From NCBI GenBank assembly GCA_963921195.1, contig OY992536.1:97365550-97429549 (forward strand): 64,000 bases of DNA. The letters run 5' to 3'. Position 1 is the first letter of the stretch. Each line of letters starts with the position of its first letter. Below the pieces are notes generated by a model that was not told where the DNA came from, ran no database searches, and saw only the letters and a program-made list of their open reading frames with translations. This DNA comes from Pegoplata infirma. Its lineage: Eukaryota; Arthropoda; Insecta; Diptera; Anthomyiidae. The translations under genes and the position numbers were made by a program. Shown here piece after piece: positions 1-11,090 of this stretch.

Positions 1-780
1 GCACTTTTCGTATAGGAAAAATTTATCAAATTCTGAGAATTTTTCTATCAAAAAATGCCATAGAATCACTTTTTCAATAGGAAAAATGTCTTAGAATCTG
101 AGACTTTTTTCGATAGGAAAAATATCTCAGAATAACGAACTTTTTCTATAGAAAAAATATCTCAGAATTTTAGAATTGTTCTATAGGAAAACTGTTGCAT
201 AATCTCAGGCTTTTTCTATGGGAAATGTTTCAGAATCTGAGACTTTTTTAATAGAAAAAATATCTTGGAATGTGCGACTTTTTTATAGGAAAAATATTTC
301 TGAATCTGAGATTTTTTCTATAGGAAAAATATCTCAGAATATAAGACTTTTTTTATAGGAAAAATGTCTCAGAACATGAAACTTTTTCTATGGGAAAAAT
401 GTTGGGGAATCTGAGACTTTTTCTATAGGAAAATGTTGGGGAATCGGAGACTTTTTCTATAGGAAAAATGTTGCGGAATCTGAGACTTTTCCTATAGGGA
501 AAATGTCCCAGAGTCTGAGACCTTTTCAATAGAGAAAATTTTTAAGAATCTCAGACCTTTTGTATGGGAAAAATGTTGCGGAATCTGAGACTTTTTCTAT
601 AGGAAAAATGTATCAGAATCTAAGATTTTTCTATAGGAAAATTGTTCCAAAATATGTAATTTTTTCTGTAGAAAAAAGAATTTGAGAAATGTTTACGGGA
701 AAAAGGTCGAAGAATCTGAGACTTTTTCGATAGGAAAAAGGCCACCTTTTATAGGAAAAAGGTCTTAGTTCCTCTAAATT
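1..780 (+). repeat. Degenerate 35-bp satellite, left block
   Basis: Diverged tandem copies of the 35-bp monomer that dominates the window. Each has a palindromic half (consensus CTCAGAATCTGAGA) and a second half of T-run, CTATAGG, A-run. Copies here carry TATAGG where the main array has TATAAG, and many have point changes and small indels. This looks like an old, unhomogenised array edge. It starts before the window and is stopped by the MITE insertion at 790. Confidence 0.9.
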
Positions 781-789
781 TCAAACTTA

Positions 790-1646
790 CCCAGGCAGAA
801 ACTGCCAACCGTTCCAAAAAAAAAGTCTCGGCAAAGCACTTTATTTTTTGTGTAAAAGGTGGTATGAATTCGAAAAAGTGCTTTGCAAGCGCTTTGCCAA
901 TGTTTTTCTATTTAAATCTGTTCAAAGTATAAATTTTTTATTAAAATTTATTAATTTTCGTAACAATTGGAATATTTTTTATTTCCCCGCAGGATAAGTG
1001 GCCGGTCCTTGATAGTTCTCGTGATATGTCACTTAAACACAATGACCTACATATTACAAACTTGACACCTTTTATATAAAAACACCTGTTTCTTTCGTGA
1101 GGAAGTGTCTTAAACTCCGGATACATCACATGTGAAATGTCACTGGGCCTATCCCTTTGGACCACTACCCGATTCGGTTCAATACACCACTTTTTTTCGG
1201 GACTTTTCCAAAAATTTTCCTAAAAGCATTTTAAAAAAATTTTTTATTCCAAATCGCAAAGAAAACTGCAAACAACTTTTTTCCGGGACTTAGTTTTCTA
1301 TTTCAAAGTTTGTTAAAAAAAATTTTATCCTAATAAATTAGTCAATAAATTTTTTATCCTAATTTAATAAATTTCTTTATTCAAATAAACACCAAAAAAA
1401 ATTGTGTCTTATGGACTTATACAATTTTGATACGTCCCATTTTTTGTTCTAAAAGTGCTATAATAGTACCATATTTTTTGTTTTTAAAGCGCTTTCAAAG
1501 CGCTTTAAAATAGCAACGGCATACCGTTTACCGTGGTTATCATTTTGGTCGCTGGGGGAGTACTAAACTGTGATGCTTTCCCAGCACACAAGCGACCATA
1601 AAAGGTACTTTGCCAGCGCTTTCCCGTTCGTATTTTTCTGCCTGGG
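790..1646 (+). mobile_element. TA-flanked MITE-like element, copy 1 (uninterrupted)
   Basis: The ends are inverted repeats CCCAGGCAGAAA and TTTCTGCCTGGG, each flanked outside by TA, which fits a Tc1/mariner-type TA duplication. The inside holds several AAAGCGCTTT motifs and no convincing transposase. The element interrupts the satellite at both sides. A second, inverted copy lies at 46030-49511 with about 90 percent similarity by eye. Copy 1 keeps the uninterrupted site (around 1518-1530) where copy 2 received a 2.6-kb insertion. A 74-codon minus-strand frame at 941-1165 is partly kept in copy 2 but is not recognised. Confidence 0.85.
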
Positions 1647-1650
1647 TATT

Positions 1651-2765
1651 TAATATAAAAAAGTCTCGGAATCTGAGAGTCTGAAACTTTTCTATAGAAA
1701 CCTCATCATTAAGATTTTTAGGAAAAAGGTCTTTGAATCTGAAACTTTTTTTAGGAAAAAGTGCCAGAATCTTAGACTTTTTCTAAGAAAAATTTCTTTG
1801 AATCTGAGAGTTTTCTAACTGAAGTTTTTTATTTATTTCGGTTTTAATTTTCGGTTATTTCTGAGAAATAATTATTTTTGTTGTACAATGAGAAAATCTT
1901 AAAAAATTAATTGACAACACAGGCCAAGTGGAGATGTCGACAGCTTTCGAAAGAAGCCACCCTTCCTTCGTCAGCACTCATCGACTGTCACTGTAGGTGT
2001 GTAAGATTAAAATCAGCTATTTATATGAAAAATATCTCAGAATCTGATACTTTTACTATAAGCAAAATGTCTCAGAATCGGAGACTTTTTCTATATGAAA
2101 AATGTCTCGGAGTCTGAGACTTTTTCTATAGGAAAAATGCCTCCGAATCGCAGACATTTCCACAGGACAAATGTCTCAGAGTCTGAGACTTTTGCTATAG
2201 GAAAAATTTCTCAGAGTCTGAGACCTTTTCTATAGGAAAAATTTCTCAGAATCTAAGACTTTTTCTATAGGAAAAATTTCTCAGAATCTGAGACTTTTTC
2301 TATAGGAAAATTTTCTTAGAATCTGAGAAGTAGTCTGAGATTCCGAGAACTTTTTCCTCAAGGAAAAATATTTCAGAATCTAAGACTTGTCTCTGAGACT
2401 TTTTCTATAGGAAAAATGTCTCGGAATCTTAGACTTTTTCTGTACGAAAAAAGCCTTAAAATCTGTGACTTTTTCTATAAGAGAAATGCCTCAGAATTTG
2501 AGTCTTTTTCTATTGAATTTTTTTTTTTCAGAATCTAAAACTTTTTCTATGCGAAACAAATCTAGGAATCTGAGAACTTTTTTATAGGAAAGATATCTCA
2601 AAAATTCTTTACTGTAGAGTGTGAGAATTTTTCTTCGGTAAAATGTTTGAGAATCTGAGACTTTTTCTGTGGGAAAAAGTTCTTAGAATCCAAAAATTTT
2701 TCTATAGGAAAAAAGTCTCAGATTCCGAGATATTTTGCATATAGAAAAAACATTTCTTTACAAAA
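1651..2765 (+). repeat. Degenerate 35-bp satellite, continued after the MITE
   Basis: Same monomer and orientation as the block before 790, so the MITE landed inside one array. From about 2030 to 2330 several fairly regular 35-bp copies are present, including TATATG and TATAGG variants; elsewhere copies are truncated. A non-satellite stretch (about 1820-2015) interrupts it. Confidence 0.85.
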
Positions 2766-3040
2766 AATTATTCTGATATTTTCTATTTAGGAAGAACTTC
2801 TTCTATTTAAAAATTCTCTGATCTAGACTTTTATAACAATTAAAAAAAAAATTGATCTAAAGGGAAATATGATCATGAAAAACAAATCTCTTTTAAGGAG
2901 GGCTCTGATTTTTAAATTTAAAAATCGGATGCAGTGATTTTTAAAAAAAAGGATCCCTTTTCTTGCTTATCCGACCAACAAAGGTGAATTGATGATTTTT
3001 GTTTTATTCGAAGTAAAAAAAAACATACCCCCCCCCCCCA
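2766..3040. other. AT-rich stretch, no feature seen
   Basis: Low-complexity AT-rich DNA with a C run near 3028. No coding frame or element end recognised. Confidence 0.4.
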
Positions 3041-3431
3041 AACTCAAAAGCTGTTTGTCGTATTAAATTTCTGCCAAATCGGTTCAGTGGTTCAAAAGTT
3101 ATTAGCAAAACTTGAATTTCAGATTAGTTTCACCTTAAATTCAAATGTTGAAAATACGTTAACCCTGCTTTAAAAACATTGGTAAGTCAAAAAAATATTT
3201 TACAACGTATTTTTGTCACTCAAAAATATTTTTACACTAAAAAAAAATGCACTCGAAAAAATTGTACTCTCGAAAAAAAATTTACACTAAAAAAAAGAAC
3301 TTTTTTTACACAAAATAAAATATTCAAAAATGTTATTTTTTCACGTTAGAAAATTTACTATCACTTGAAAAGGGCATTGTGGAGGGTATTCATAGATTCG
3401 GCCAAGTCGAATTTAACTTTCTACTTGTTTT
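3041..3431 (+). mobile_element. Mini-me/DINE-1-like element, 5'-truncated 3' part
   Basis: Matches by eye the 3' half of the full element at 62722-63615: the AAATCGGT(T/C)CAGTGGTTC block, the run of ACACT..AAAAAA motifs, the GGGCATTGTGGAGGGTATTC block, and the terminal TTTCTACTTG. It lacks the 5' hairpin and the GTCY microsatellite. Other 3' fragments lie at about 52085-52690 and 53151-54640. Noncoding. Confidence 0.75.
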
Positions 3432-4400
3432 TTTTTTAATTATTTTTCATTAGAAATTTTGCTGTTGTTACCGTAGAATATATTCAAGAATCTATTGTAA
3501 TAGGAATCTGTTCCGAAAAATTTTTTCTAGGATAGGGGCTGCCTCCTTAACCGAAGAATCAATAAAAGAATCAATAGTGGTTCAATATGTTTCTTGTCAC
3601 GAGGTCTCACATCCGTTTTGTCATACTATTTGATGTCACTGTTATGATCTCACCTTGGTTTCCTTGTTAAAAAATTTCTAGAAAAAATCACTCATGTTGC
3701 AGATTACCTTGTTCAACGATTTGTTGTTGTACATTTTAAATCCTTTTTTTTGAGTCTCTATACATACATATATTATTGTTTGTTGTTATGTTCATTTAAA
3801 TAAACAAACAATGTTATTCAAATAAATGTGAATTTATACCATCCATTTCATAGCAATTTATGTTATGAATTATTCAAAATCAATACATTTTGTAAAATGT
3901 TCTGTGTTTTTTTTTTTGTTTGCTGTTTGTTGTTCCTCCACCACCACTGACCACATCATAAGTACGATTGGTCAACTTGTACCAGAACCTATTTGTCCAA
4001 ATCAGGCTTACGGCTAAATAGACAACAAATTTTTTTGCTAGTTTTTTTATTTTGCGCACAGCAGGTATTAAATGTTATCCTGACTTTAGTACGAGTTCCT
4101 TACAAATATAAAACATGAAAGATGAGTTAGTTGTGTTCAATAAATTTTAGAAAAATAAAAACTGGTTGAAAGCTGCCAATATTCATTCATATTCTTTTAA
4201 CTACAATCGTACAATTTTATACTGTTTTTAATAGTAAAAAAAATCAAGTGGAATCAGTCAGTTAAGCTCTTAGATGGTTTTGCCATGACTCTTAATTTTT
4301 ATTTCAAAATTTTCTTTGATATATTTTTTTGAGATAGACACTTTTGAAACTTCTTGGAACTCAATAGCACCAAAATATTTTTCGTAAGGTACAGAAAATT
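3432..4400. other. AT-rich intergenic DNA, nothing recognised
   Basis: No long frame, terminal repeats or RNA gene seen. The 5' remnant of the RNase H LINE (copy A) may begin somewhere near 4400 but cannot be followed upstream. Confidence 0.4.
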
Positions 4401-4454
4401 GGGTACATTAGAATTTGTTAAAGAACTTTTTCACTCTCAAAAAAAATACATTGC

Positions 4455-4738
4455 CATGTTCAAAATATTACACTATGGTGACCTTACTTGATACAGAAGG
4501 GGCTTTTAATTTTGTGATCCCAGAATCGATAATTGTGGCATTGTCTGGTTTTGGAATGAGATTGGGATCGTTACAATGGTGGAAATTCTATTTTCCAATA
4601 GATGTATAACGTCTGTAGTAGGAGAGTCTATCATATCTGGATTTGGCAATATGAGCACATCAAAAGAAGGTGTTCTTTCGTCATTTCTTTGGAATGTGGC
4701 ACTGAACCTTCATTGCTGCTCTCTCTAGAACCACGTGT
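4455..4738 (+). pseudogene. LINE copy A, first RT fragment
   Basis: Translation includes TLLDTEGAFNFVIPESI, the RT block usually written as D-IEGAFN, near 4484-4535. After a frame change comes GVLSSFLWNVALN near 4668-4707, the PQGGVLSPLLWN block in decayed form. It stops inside the peptide just before the YADD motif, where the 4739-6127 element inserted; the reading continues at 9828. Upstream RT and endonuclease parts are absent. Confidence 0.75.
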
Positions 4739-6127
4739 CACAGTGAGACAACGCCGGCATTAAATACAAGGAGTCATTGTAGAGCTCTGAAATTTTGCAC
4801 AGGTTACTTTTGAGACAATTCCAGTTTTTTGAAAAAAAAAATATGAAAATACGCCCACTTTTACGCCCACCTCCCATACAATCGAAATTTGTAAAATGCT
4901 GTATTTTCCGTAATACTTAAGGTATAACTTTCAATTTTGGTATACTTGAAAGTTATATTGTTACAAACATTATCGGAAAAAATTTTGAACTTTGGCCCAC
5001 TTTTACCCCCACCACCCATACAACCCCAACATAAAAAGTGCCATATTTTCCAAAATATTTTAGGTACAACCTTCAAATTTGATATTACTGTAATTTATAT
5101 CATTTCAAATGTTTCATGCAAAAACAACAATAACACGCCCACTATTACGCCCACCTCCCATGGAAATGCAATAAAAAAGAACAATTTTTTTTTTCACTCT
5201 ATCAATAATTTTTTAATATCATCATGGTATTCTAATTTTTTCAATATGTTAGAGAAATGCTAATCTCTTATCAAAAGAGAGCATTACAAGAACACTCATT
5301 ATCACTTAACCCAATAAATAATGCAACAACTAAATTTAATATATAACAATTAAACTAACCACATTAGAAAGTGATCATAACACAACTTAGATAAGAACAA
5401 CAGCTTGCACTATCAATTTAAATTAAAAATTATGCAACTATCTAACCCAAAGTCAATGACCTTCAAAAAAATTATCAATCAAATGAATAATGTAAATAAA
5501 ATAATAATAAACAATAAGGGAATATGTGTAAACAATTAAAAAAAATAACATGCTATTGCATGCTAACATACGTATAGCGACAGAATGTGCGCGTTGCATA
5601 TTTTTTGTATTTTTTTGTATGTTTAAAGTATTTTTGCAAACTTTTGCTATAGTTCCTTTACTTTAAATGAAAGCTGAGACTTCAATCTTTCATTTGATAT
5701 AAGTCTTCACCTAGGGCGAGGGGCTGCTCTATATTTCCTAGTCCATTGAAAATGCAAAATGTTCAATTTTTACGCCACAATTCTGTTGTTAAGAAATTTT
5801 TTTTGTGTTTTTTTTTAAATTTATTTTTTCATCTACTCATTCTACAACAACTAAATTAATTAAAAAAATACTTTAAAGTTATTTTTATTACGTATTTTTT
5901 ATTTAATAAGCTTTTGAATGTTACATATTGAACTAACATATTTCAAGCGCTTTGGCATACCTCAACTTTGGCTTGCTCTAGACCAAAAAGTAATGAAGTT
6001 ATGAGGCTGAAATTTCAGGGAATTGTTACTCATATATCTGTTAATATACTGTGAAAATATTATCCAAATTGGACGACACGCCAAAACCCATTTTTTGCCG
6101 CGGTTACTATAGGGCTGTCTCACTGTG
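4739..6127. mobile_element. Transib-like nonautonomous element 1 (CACAGTG ends)
   Basis: Inverted termini CACAGTGAGACA at 4739 and its complement ending at 6127. The flanking pentamers are CGTGT (4734-4738) and CGTGG (6128-6132), a 5-bp duplication with one mismatch. CAC-type heptamer ends plus 5-bp duplications are the Transib pattern; a 4-bp reading (CGTG) would instead point to Chapaev. Inside are three spaced copies (near 4855, 4998 and 5137) of a block reading GCCCAC..TTA(C)G/CCCCAC, about 140 bp apart. No transposase frame. It splits the RT of LINE copy A. Confidence 0.6.
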
Positions 6128-6275
6128 CGTGGTTGTGGTTGTTGTTGTAACGTCCACTGGAGGTTCACATGCAGATACAAAGAAATGTTAGTAGTAAATT
6201 TTTATAATATTATTATAAAAAATATATTTTGGGATGGGGATGGGAAGGGGATTGGGATAGGAGACATAAAGCAGG

Positions 6276-9200
6276 TTACCCTTCCAGTTCGAGGAAGCGA
6301 GCTGCCTCGACTGGATTGGTCCATAATGACCTAGGTGTGAGTGTCGTGGGCCGAACCGGGCACTCGAAGAGGTGTATGGTGTTGTGAGGTGTAGCGCTGC
6401 AAAGAGGGCAGGCATCAGAGATGTCAGGGTTAACTCTGGCCAGGTAACTATTTAACCCCCTAGAGTAACCTGACCTGAGTTGGGACAATGTCGTGCGGAC
6501 CTTACGTGGCAGGCTCTTTTCGGATTCGGAAAGGGGAGGGGGCCTGCCACCTTACACAACATTGTCTCGCATCCTCCCAATGGATTCCGAGACGATCTCC
6601 GTGTGTAGGCGAGCCTGCGCCTCTTTTAAGTCGCCACACTGCACAAGACCGATGAGGTGACCCACGGCCGATTTCTCGGACCGTAGGTCAGACCTCACCT
6701 GTCTCACCTCCGGTGCCGACGTACCAACGACACTTGCATGGTTGTGGTGCTCGGTCATATGACATCCAAGGACAAATTGACGAGTGAGAAGGGAGCAATG
6801 GCTCCGAACGGGCAGAATTTTGGTCTCCTCATGTAGGTGGTCTTCAGATGCCATGGAATGACACCCTGTTACCACCCTGAGGGCCATATTCTGCACCGTT
6901 TGGAGCTTTCTCCATTGTGTGTCGCTAACGGACGGCGACCATACCGGGGAGGCATAGTCGATAAGGGGACGACCTATGGCTTTATACGTAGTCAAGATCG
7001 TCTCCTTATCTTTACCCCAGGTGCTGCCCGTCAGCGCTTTCAAAATGGAGTTCCTCCCCTTCACTCGCCTGGTCACCTCTTCAGAATGCCTCGCGAACAT
7101 AAAGAGGCTATCGAAGTGAACCCCAAGAATTTTGGGGTTTTTCACCGTGGGAACTCTGTCCACTAATGTGGACATTGAGTTCCCTGTTAACCTCTTTAGT
7201 CCACGTGGTGAAGAGCGTGGCCGTCGATTTGGGTGTCGAGAGCTGGAGGTTCCTATCTGCCAAAAATTTCGTCAGGGTTGGCAGATAGCTGTTAAGCTGT
7301 TCCTCCAGGGCTTCGATATCCCTGCCTGTGCACAAAATTGTGCAGTCATCGGCGTAGGATATCAATTTCAGTCCTGGAGGTGGGGTCGGGATTTTGGAGA
7401 TATACGTGTTGAACAAGATGGGTGAAAGGACACCCCCTTGTGGAACACCCTGCTTATTTCTCCGCAGTCCCGACCTGGAACCTCTAAACTCTACATATGA
7501 CTGCCTCCCAGCCATGTAATTCGCCAACCATCGTTTGTGGATATTAGAGAGCGTAGAGTCATACAGGTCTTGCAGAAGCTGCGTGTGGCAGACCGTGTCG
7601 AAGGCCTTAGACAGATCGAGAGCGACCACAATGGTCCTCTCGTGTGGGCGTTTGCTGTTAAGGCCTCCGGCTATGGCTGTCGTGATTTCGCACAACGCAG
7701 TTGTTGTACTGTGACCAGAACGAAAGCCATGTTGGTGGTCCGCCATGGGGAGATTTTCCCTAAGAGTAGGGAGAAGGACAGATTCCAGGACCTTAACCAC
7801 TGGTGACAGTAGTGTTATCGGTCTGTAGGAGCTCCCCAAATTATTGGGCTTCCCAGGTTTGAGAAGGGGAATAATCTTCCCGAGCTTCCACATGTCTGGA
7901 ATCTCCAAGGAGTTAACACACAGGCCAAACGTTTCTGCCATGTATGTCAACCCTTTCTCCCCCACGTGTTTAAGCATGATCATAGCGAGACCAACTGGAC
8001 CTATTGCCGTGGAGGCTTTCGCTTCTTTGATAGCTTTAGAGACATCCTCCGGAGTGATCTCTACATCTTCTGTGTGAGGTAGAGATCTGATCCTCCTTCG
8101 GATGACTCTCTGGTCCTTGTTGGGTCTGGCTGGATGCTCTACAAACTGTCGGTTTAAGGCAGCACAGCACTTTTGGGAGTCAAGCGGCGTGCCACTCTCA
8201 AAAGTGAGAGTGGGTCTTCCGCTTCTACGGGGATTCGAGAGGTTCTTTATCGTCGACCAAAGACGCTTAGAACCTTTATCCGAATCCTCAAGGTGCCGTA
8301 ACCACAGGTCTTTGCAGTGAGCAGAGACTAGAGCCTCAATCTCGGCGCTCAGTTGCCTTAAACGAGGGTCCGCTGCATTTTCCCTCCGGATGGCATCTCG
8401 CCTATCTGCTAGGCGACATGCCTCCGGTGGAAAATTTGGGCGCATTTTCGATATGCGTCCAGCCGGGATGCAGCGGTTTTTCGCATCGACCAAGATCTTT
8501 CGTATATTACGTTCTCCCTCTGATGACGTTGAGGGAGGAGTCAGATGACCGAATTGTGCTTCCGTCATCTCCTCAAATCTGGCCCAATCCGATTTCCGAA
8601 AGTTTACAAAAGTCCGTTCTTCAGCAGATATGAAGTCTGGGCTTTTTGCAATCTTGACGGTAATTGGGATGTGGTCAGAGTTGAGAGCGATGTCGGCATG
8701 CCAGGTGGTGAAGGCCACAAGGTCAGGGCTGACTATCGAAAAATCTGGTGAGCTGCGACAGTTTGCGGTGATGCGAGTAGGGTGTCTCTCGTTGACAACA
8801 CAGTAATTTGTGTTGTCAATTTCATCAGCAAAGAGATTACCCCTCGCATCATTTTCCAGCTCAGAATGCCAGCTATCATGGTGAGCGTTTAGGTCACCGA
8901 GTATGACCCTACTATCGCCTTCCATTAAAAATTCAATGGAAGGACGATATCCCGAACGGCAGGCCGCTGTTGGAGGGATGTAGACGTTCACAATCTCAAT
9001 CTCATCCTCTCCTGATCGAACGGCTATCCCCTGGAGTTCCAGGTGATCGTCGTTCGATGTGATGGACAGCGGTCGGAAGTTAACAGAGTCATGAACAAGA
9101 AAAGCAAGGCCTCCGCCCTTATCCCTTTCGCGGTCCTGCCTTATGATACTATAGCTGGACGAGCAGGAGATTGGGTTCCTGCTCGTCAGCTTAGTTTCTT

Positions 9201-9660
9201 GGAGGGCTGCGATCAGGATGCGTCTCTTGTCCAAGAAATCCGTAACTTCCTTGATCTTCCTGCTCAGCCCGTTGCAATTCCACTGTAATATCTTGAAATC
9301 AAGACCTGGTGAAGGTTCCAACGGGCTGGCCCTAATGGTTGGTTCTTCGTTGGTAGAGTCGGTCGAGTGTGGTCCTGCTTGGACACCAGGTGTGGAAGGC
9401 CGATTTGGTGCCTCACCCACAGGTGTGCTACGTGTGTCGGCAGCTTGACGCCTTCTGCAGCAGGGACCGATGAAGTCCGGTCTATATAGATCGGCATTCC
9501 TCAGTCCCGAACAGCGAAGGTGTGCACTGTCACCACACACAGCACATCTGATGGGTTTGCCCTTACCAGTGAAAGACCTTCCACACCTGTTACACCTGTT
9601 GGTCATTGGACCAGGGTTCTGCTCTATGTCACCGGCTAGGAGAGTTGTTAGTCTGAACAG
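6276..9660 (-). pseudogene. LINE polyprotein: zinc finger, endonuclease, reverse transcriptase (two lesions)
   Basis: The main frame (9606-7108) starts with a PHD-like finger (CNRC, then CAVC..H..C, ending CC, residues about 5-50). Next is an APE-type endonuclease, about 103-325, with QWNCNG, LQETKL, GDLNAHHDSW and SDH motifs. RT follows, about 490-790, with D-LSKAF, GVPQGGVLSP and SYADD. Near 7130-7175 a single frameshift moves the reading into the frame running 7175-6552. That frame meets an in-frame TAA at 6552 and then continues to 6276 with CPLC..H..C, a Cys/His motif. All catalytic motifs I can see look intact, so the copy is young but broken. The methionine at 9606 follows the 2A proline directly, so translation probably began upstream. 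Confidence 0.85.
9607..9660 (-). other. 2A ribosome-skipping motif in frame before LINE ORF
   Basis: The 18 codons immediately upstream of and in frame with the ATG at 9606 read LFRLTTLLAGDIEQNPGP. This has the complete D-(V/I)-E-x-N-P-G-P core and the Leu-rich stretch of 2A peptides. In 2A, the Gly-Pro bond is skipped during translation, which would release the zinc finger-endonuclease-RT protein with N-terminal Pro-Met. The open frame continues upstream about 23 codons to a TAG near 9724-9726. Family knowledge: 2A sequences are known at the N-terminus of several APE-type LINEs and in trypanosome L1Tc/ingi. Confidence 0.85.
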
Positions 9661-9827
9661 GCATGCCGGTGTTGTCTGTTCAGTGGGGAAAAATGGGGGG
9701 GGGATATGGGATTTGTGAGTTCCTTGTACCTACATGCTGGACTCCAGTGTCCGAGGTTTTGCAGTCCTTGGGCGGGGTTGTAGTTCCCGCGTCGATCCCG
9801 GGGCGTAGACCCAACTGCTGTGAGGAC

Positions 9828-9982
9828 CGTGGTTGTGGTTGACGAATATGCTGACGATGTCGCGATAGCGGTTAAGAGAAAGCACCTGCCAACATTAAGG
9901 GATATTATTCAGGGTTGTCTGAAAGAGCTATCTAAATGGGCAAGAGACTGTGGTATGGAAGCGAATCCAAGTTAAACAGAAC
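9828..9982 (+). pseudogene. LINE copy A, YADD fragment of RT
   Basis: Plus-strand translation gives VVVDEYADDVAIAV, with the catalytic YADD at 9847-9858, then KELSKWARDCGMEANPS and a TAA stop. This is the direct continuation of the RT fragment ending at 4738. The first 14 bases are the duplication made by the minus-strand LINE. It is cut at 9982 by the poly-T (reverse poly-A) of the CR1-like element. Confidence 0.85.
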
Positions 9983-11085
9983 TTTTTTTTTTTTTGACTT
10001 AACCAACACTCAGGGGATGCCCCCTATAAATGCAGTGCATTGTGTTGGTAATTAGGAAAATAGGTAATGGGAAGGAGGAAAGGGGGAGTAGTGTTTGTGG
10101 ATATTTGATTTGAACTTTTCTAGATTGTAGTTAACAGGGAAGATGTCTGCAGGAAGTATATTCCACATACGGATTGTTCGACTTATAAATGAATTTTCTC
10201 TGTAATGCGTTATGCGGTACACTGGGCAATCGACAACAAATGCATGAGCCCTACTAGACAAGCGAGTACTCCGAACAAAAACTCGTGCTCGCGGAATCAA
10301 TTCGCCAATCAATAGAGTTGGATACCCTACTGTCATTGATTAACTTCGACGCCCTCCTTTGAACACGGTCCAGAAACTTCACAATGGACTCTGAAGCCCC
10401 TGCCCATATATGGGAGTTGTATTCCATCTTCGACCGGATATAGGTGGTATAAATATTAAGGAGATCGGGAGGAGTGAAGTAATTCTTGCACCGTTTTAAG
10501 TAACCGAGACACTTGAATGCTTCTTTCGACACTTGAAAAACCTGTTTATTCCAACGTACCTCACCCTGAATTTTCATGCCCAGAACATCAAGAGTTTCCG
10601 ATTCCTCAATACCAATACCACCCATAGATACAGACGACAATGTTGGTTCCACAACTCATCTGTGGGTCAACAAACAAAATTGGGTCTTGCGTGCATTAAA
10701 TTCGACCTTATTCGCCAGACCCCACTCAGAAATTGTCAAAAGGTCCTGATTGAGTGTGTTATTCATATTCTGTCTCCCGAGCCCAACCTCTACAAGGCTT
10801 GGCCTATGATCGAAGGAAAATGAATGGCAAATGTTGCTGTCGTCTGCAAAAGAATAGATAGGGTTAAAAGTTTGACTAAGTAGGTCATTAATAAAGATAA
10901 GAAAAAGAGTAGGAGAAAGAACAGAACATTTCCGACTTCGGTCTCTGATAAAACTCGATATAAATCGAGAGAAATCATTGCCTACACCAAAAGCAATGAG
11001 TTTAGTTACAAGTGCGTCGTGCCACACTCGATCGAACGCTTTGGAAATATCTAAACCAACCACCTTACTTTCTCCAAATTGGGTG
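9983..11085 (-). mobile_element. CR1-like LINE, 5'-truncated, minus strand
   Basis: Begins on the plus strand with a T run (9983-9995), the complement of a poly-A tail, and ends about 11085-11095 inside its own RT domain. It is inserted in copy A of the RNase H LINE. No target duplication is visible. On the right, copy A resumes tens of codons downstream of the left break, so insertion was accompanied by loss of target sequence, or a later deletion occurred. Confidence 0.75.
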
Positions 11086-11090
11086 GAACG
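10052..11090 (-). pseudogene. CR1-like reverse transcriptase, C-terminal part
   Basis: Frame 11063-10656 contains GLDISKAFDRVWH, CSVLSPTLF and YSFADDS, that is RT blocks including the F-A-D-D catalytic motif. A TGA at 10656 interrupts, then the same frame goes on to 10254 with the LDVLGMKI and QRRASKLI regions. A frameshift near 10310-10335 leads to the last frame (to 10052) with RTIRMWNILPADIFP, the usual CR1-type C-terminus. No RNase H and no Cys/His tail. The N-terminal RT and the endonuclease are missing. Confidence 0.75.

Larger units (their letters stand above)
6142..9827 (-). mobile_element. Jockey-superfamily LINE with 2A motif, minus strand
   Basis: Non-LTR retrotransposon whose 3' end is at 6142 and 5' end near 9827. 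It is flanked by a perfect 14-bp duplication, CGTGGTTGTGGTTG, at 6128-6141 and 9828-9841, typical of target-primed reverse transcription. The order is 2A motif, zinc finger, endonuclease, RT, C-terminal Cys/His motif. The short 3' region (6142-6275) ends in ACAAC-rich sequence, not a poly-A run. It sits in LINE copy A directly beside the Transib-like element. Clade within the superfamily is not resolved; there is no RNase H domain. Confidence 0.85.

Noticed and set aside
941..1165. 74-codon minus-strand frame in the MITE
   Set aside because: Partly kept in copy 2 but no motif, no codon bias evident and broken there; could be chance conservation between element copies.
6837..9718. Several plus-strand frames of 70-110 codons
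   Set aside because: Antisense shadows of the minus-strand LINE polyprotein, which has full domain support.
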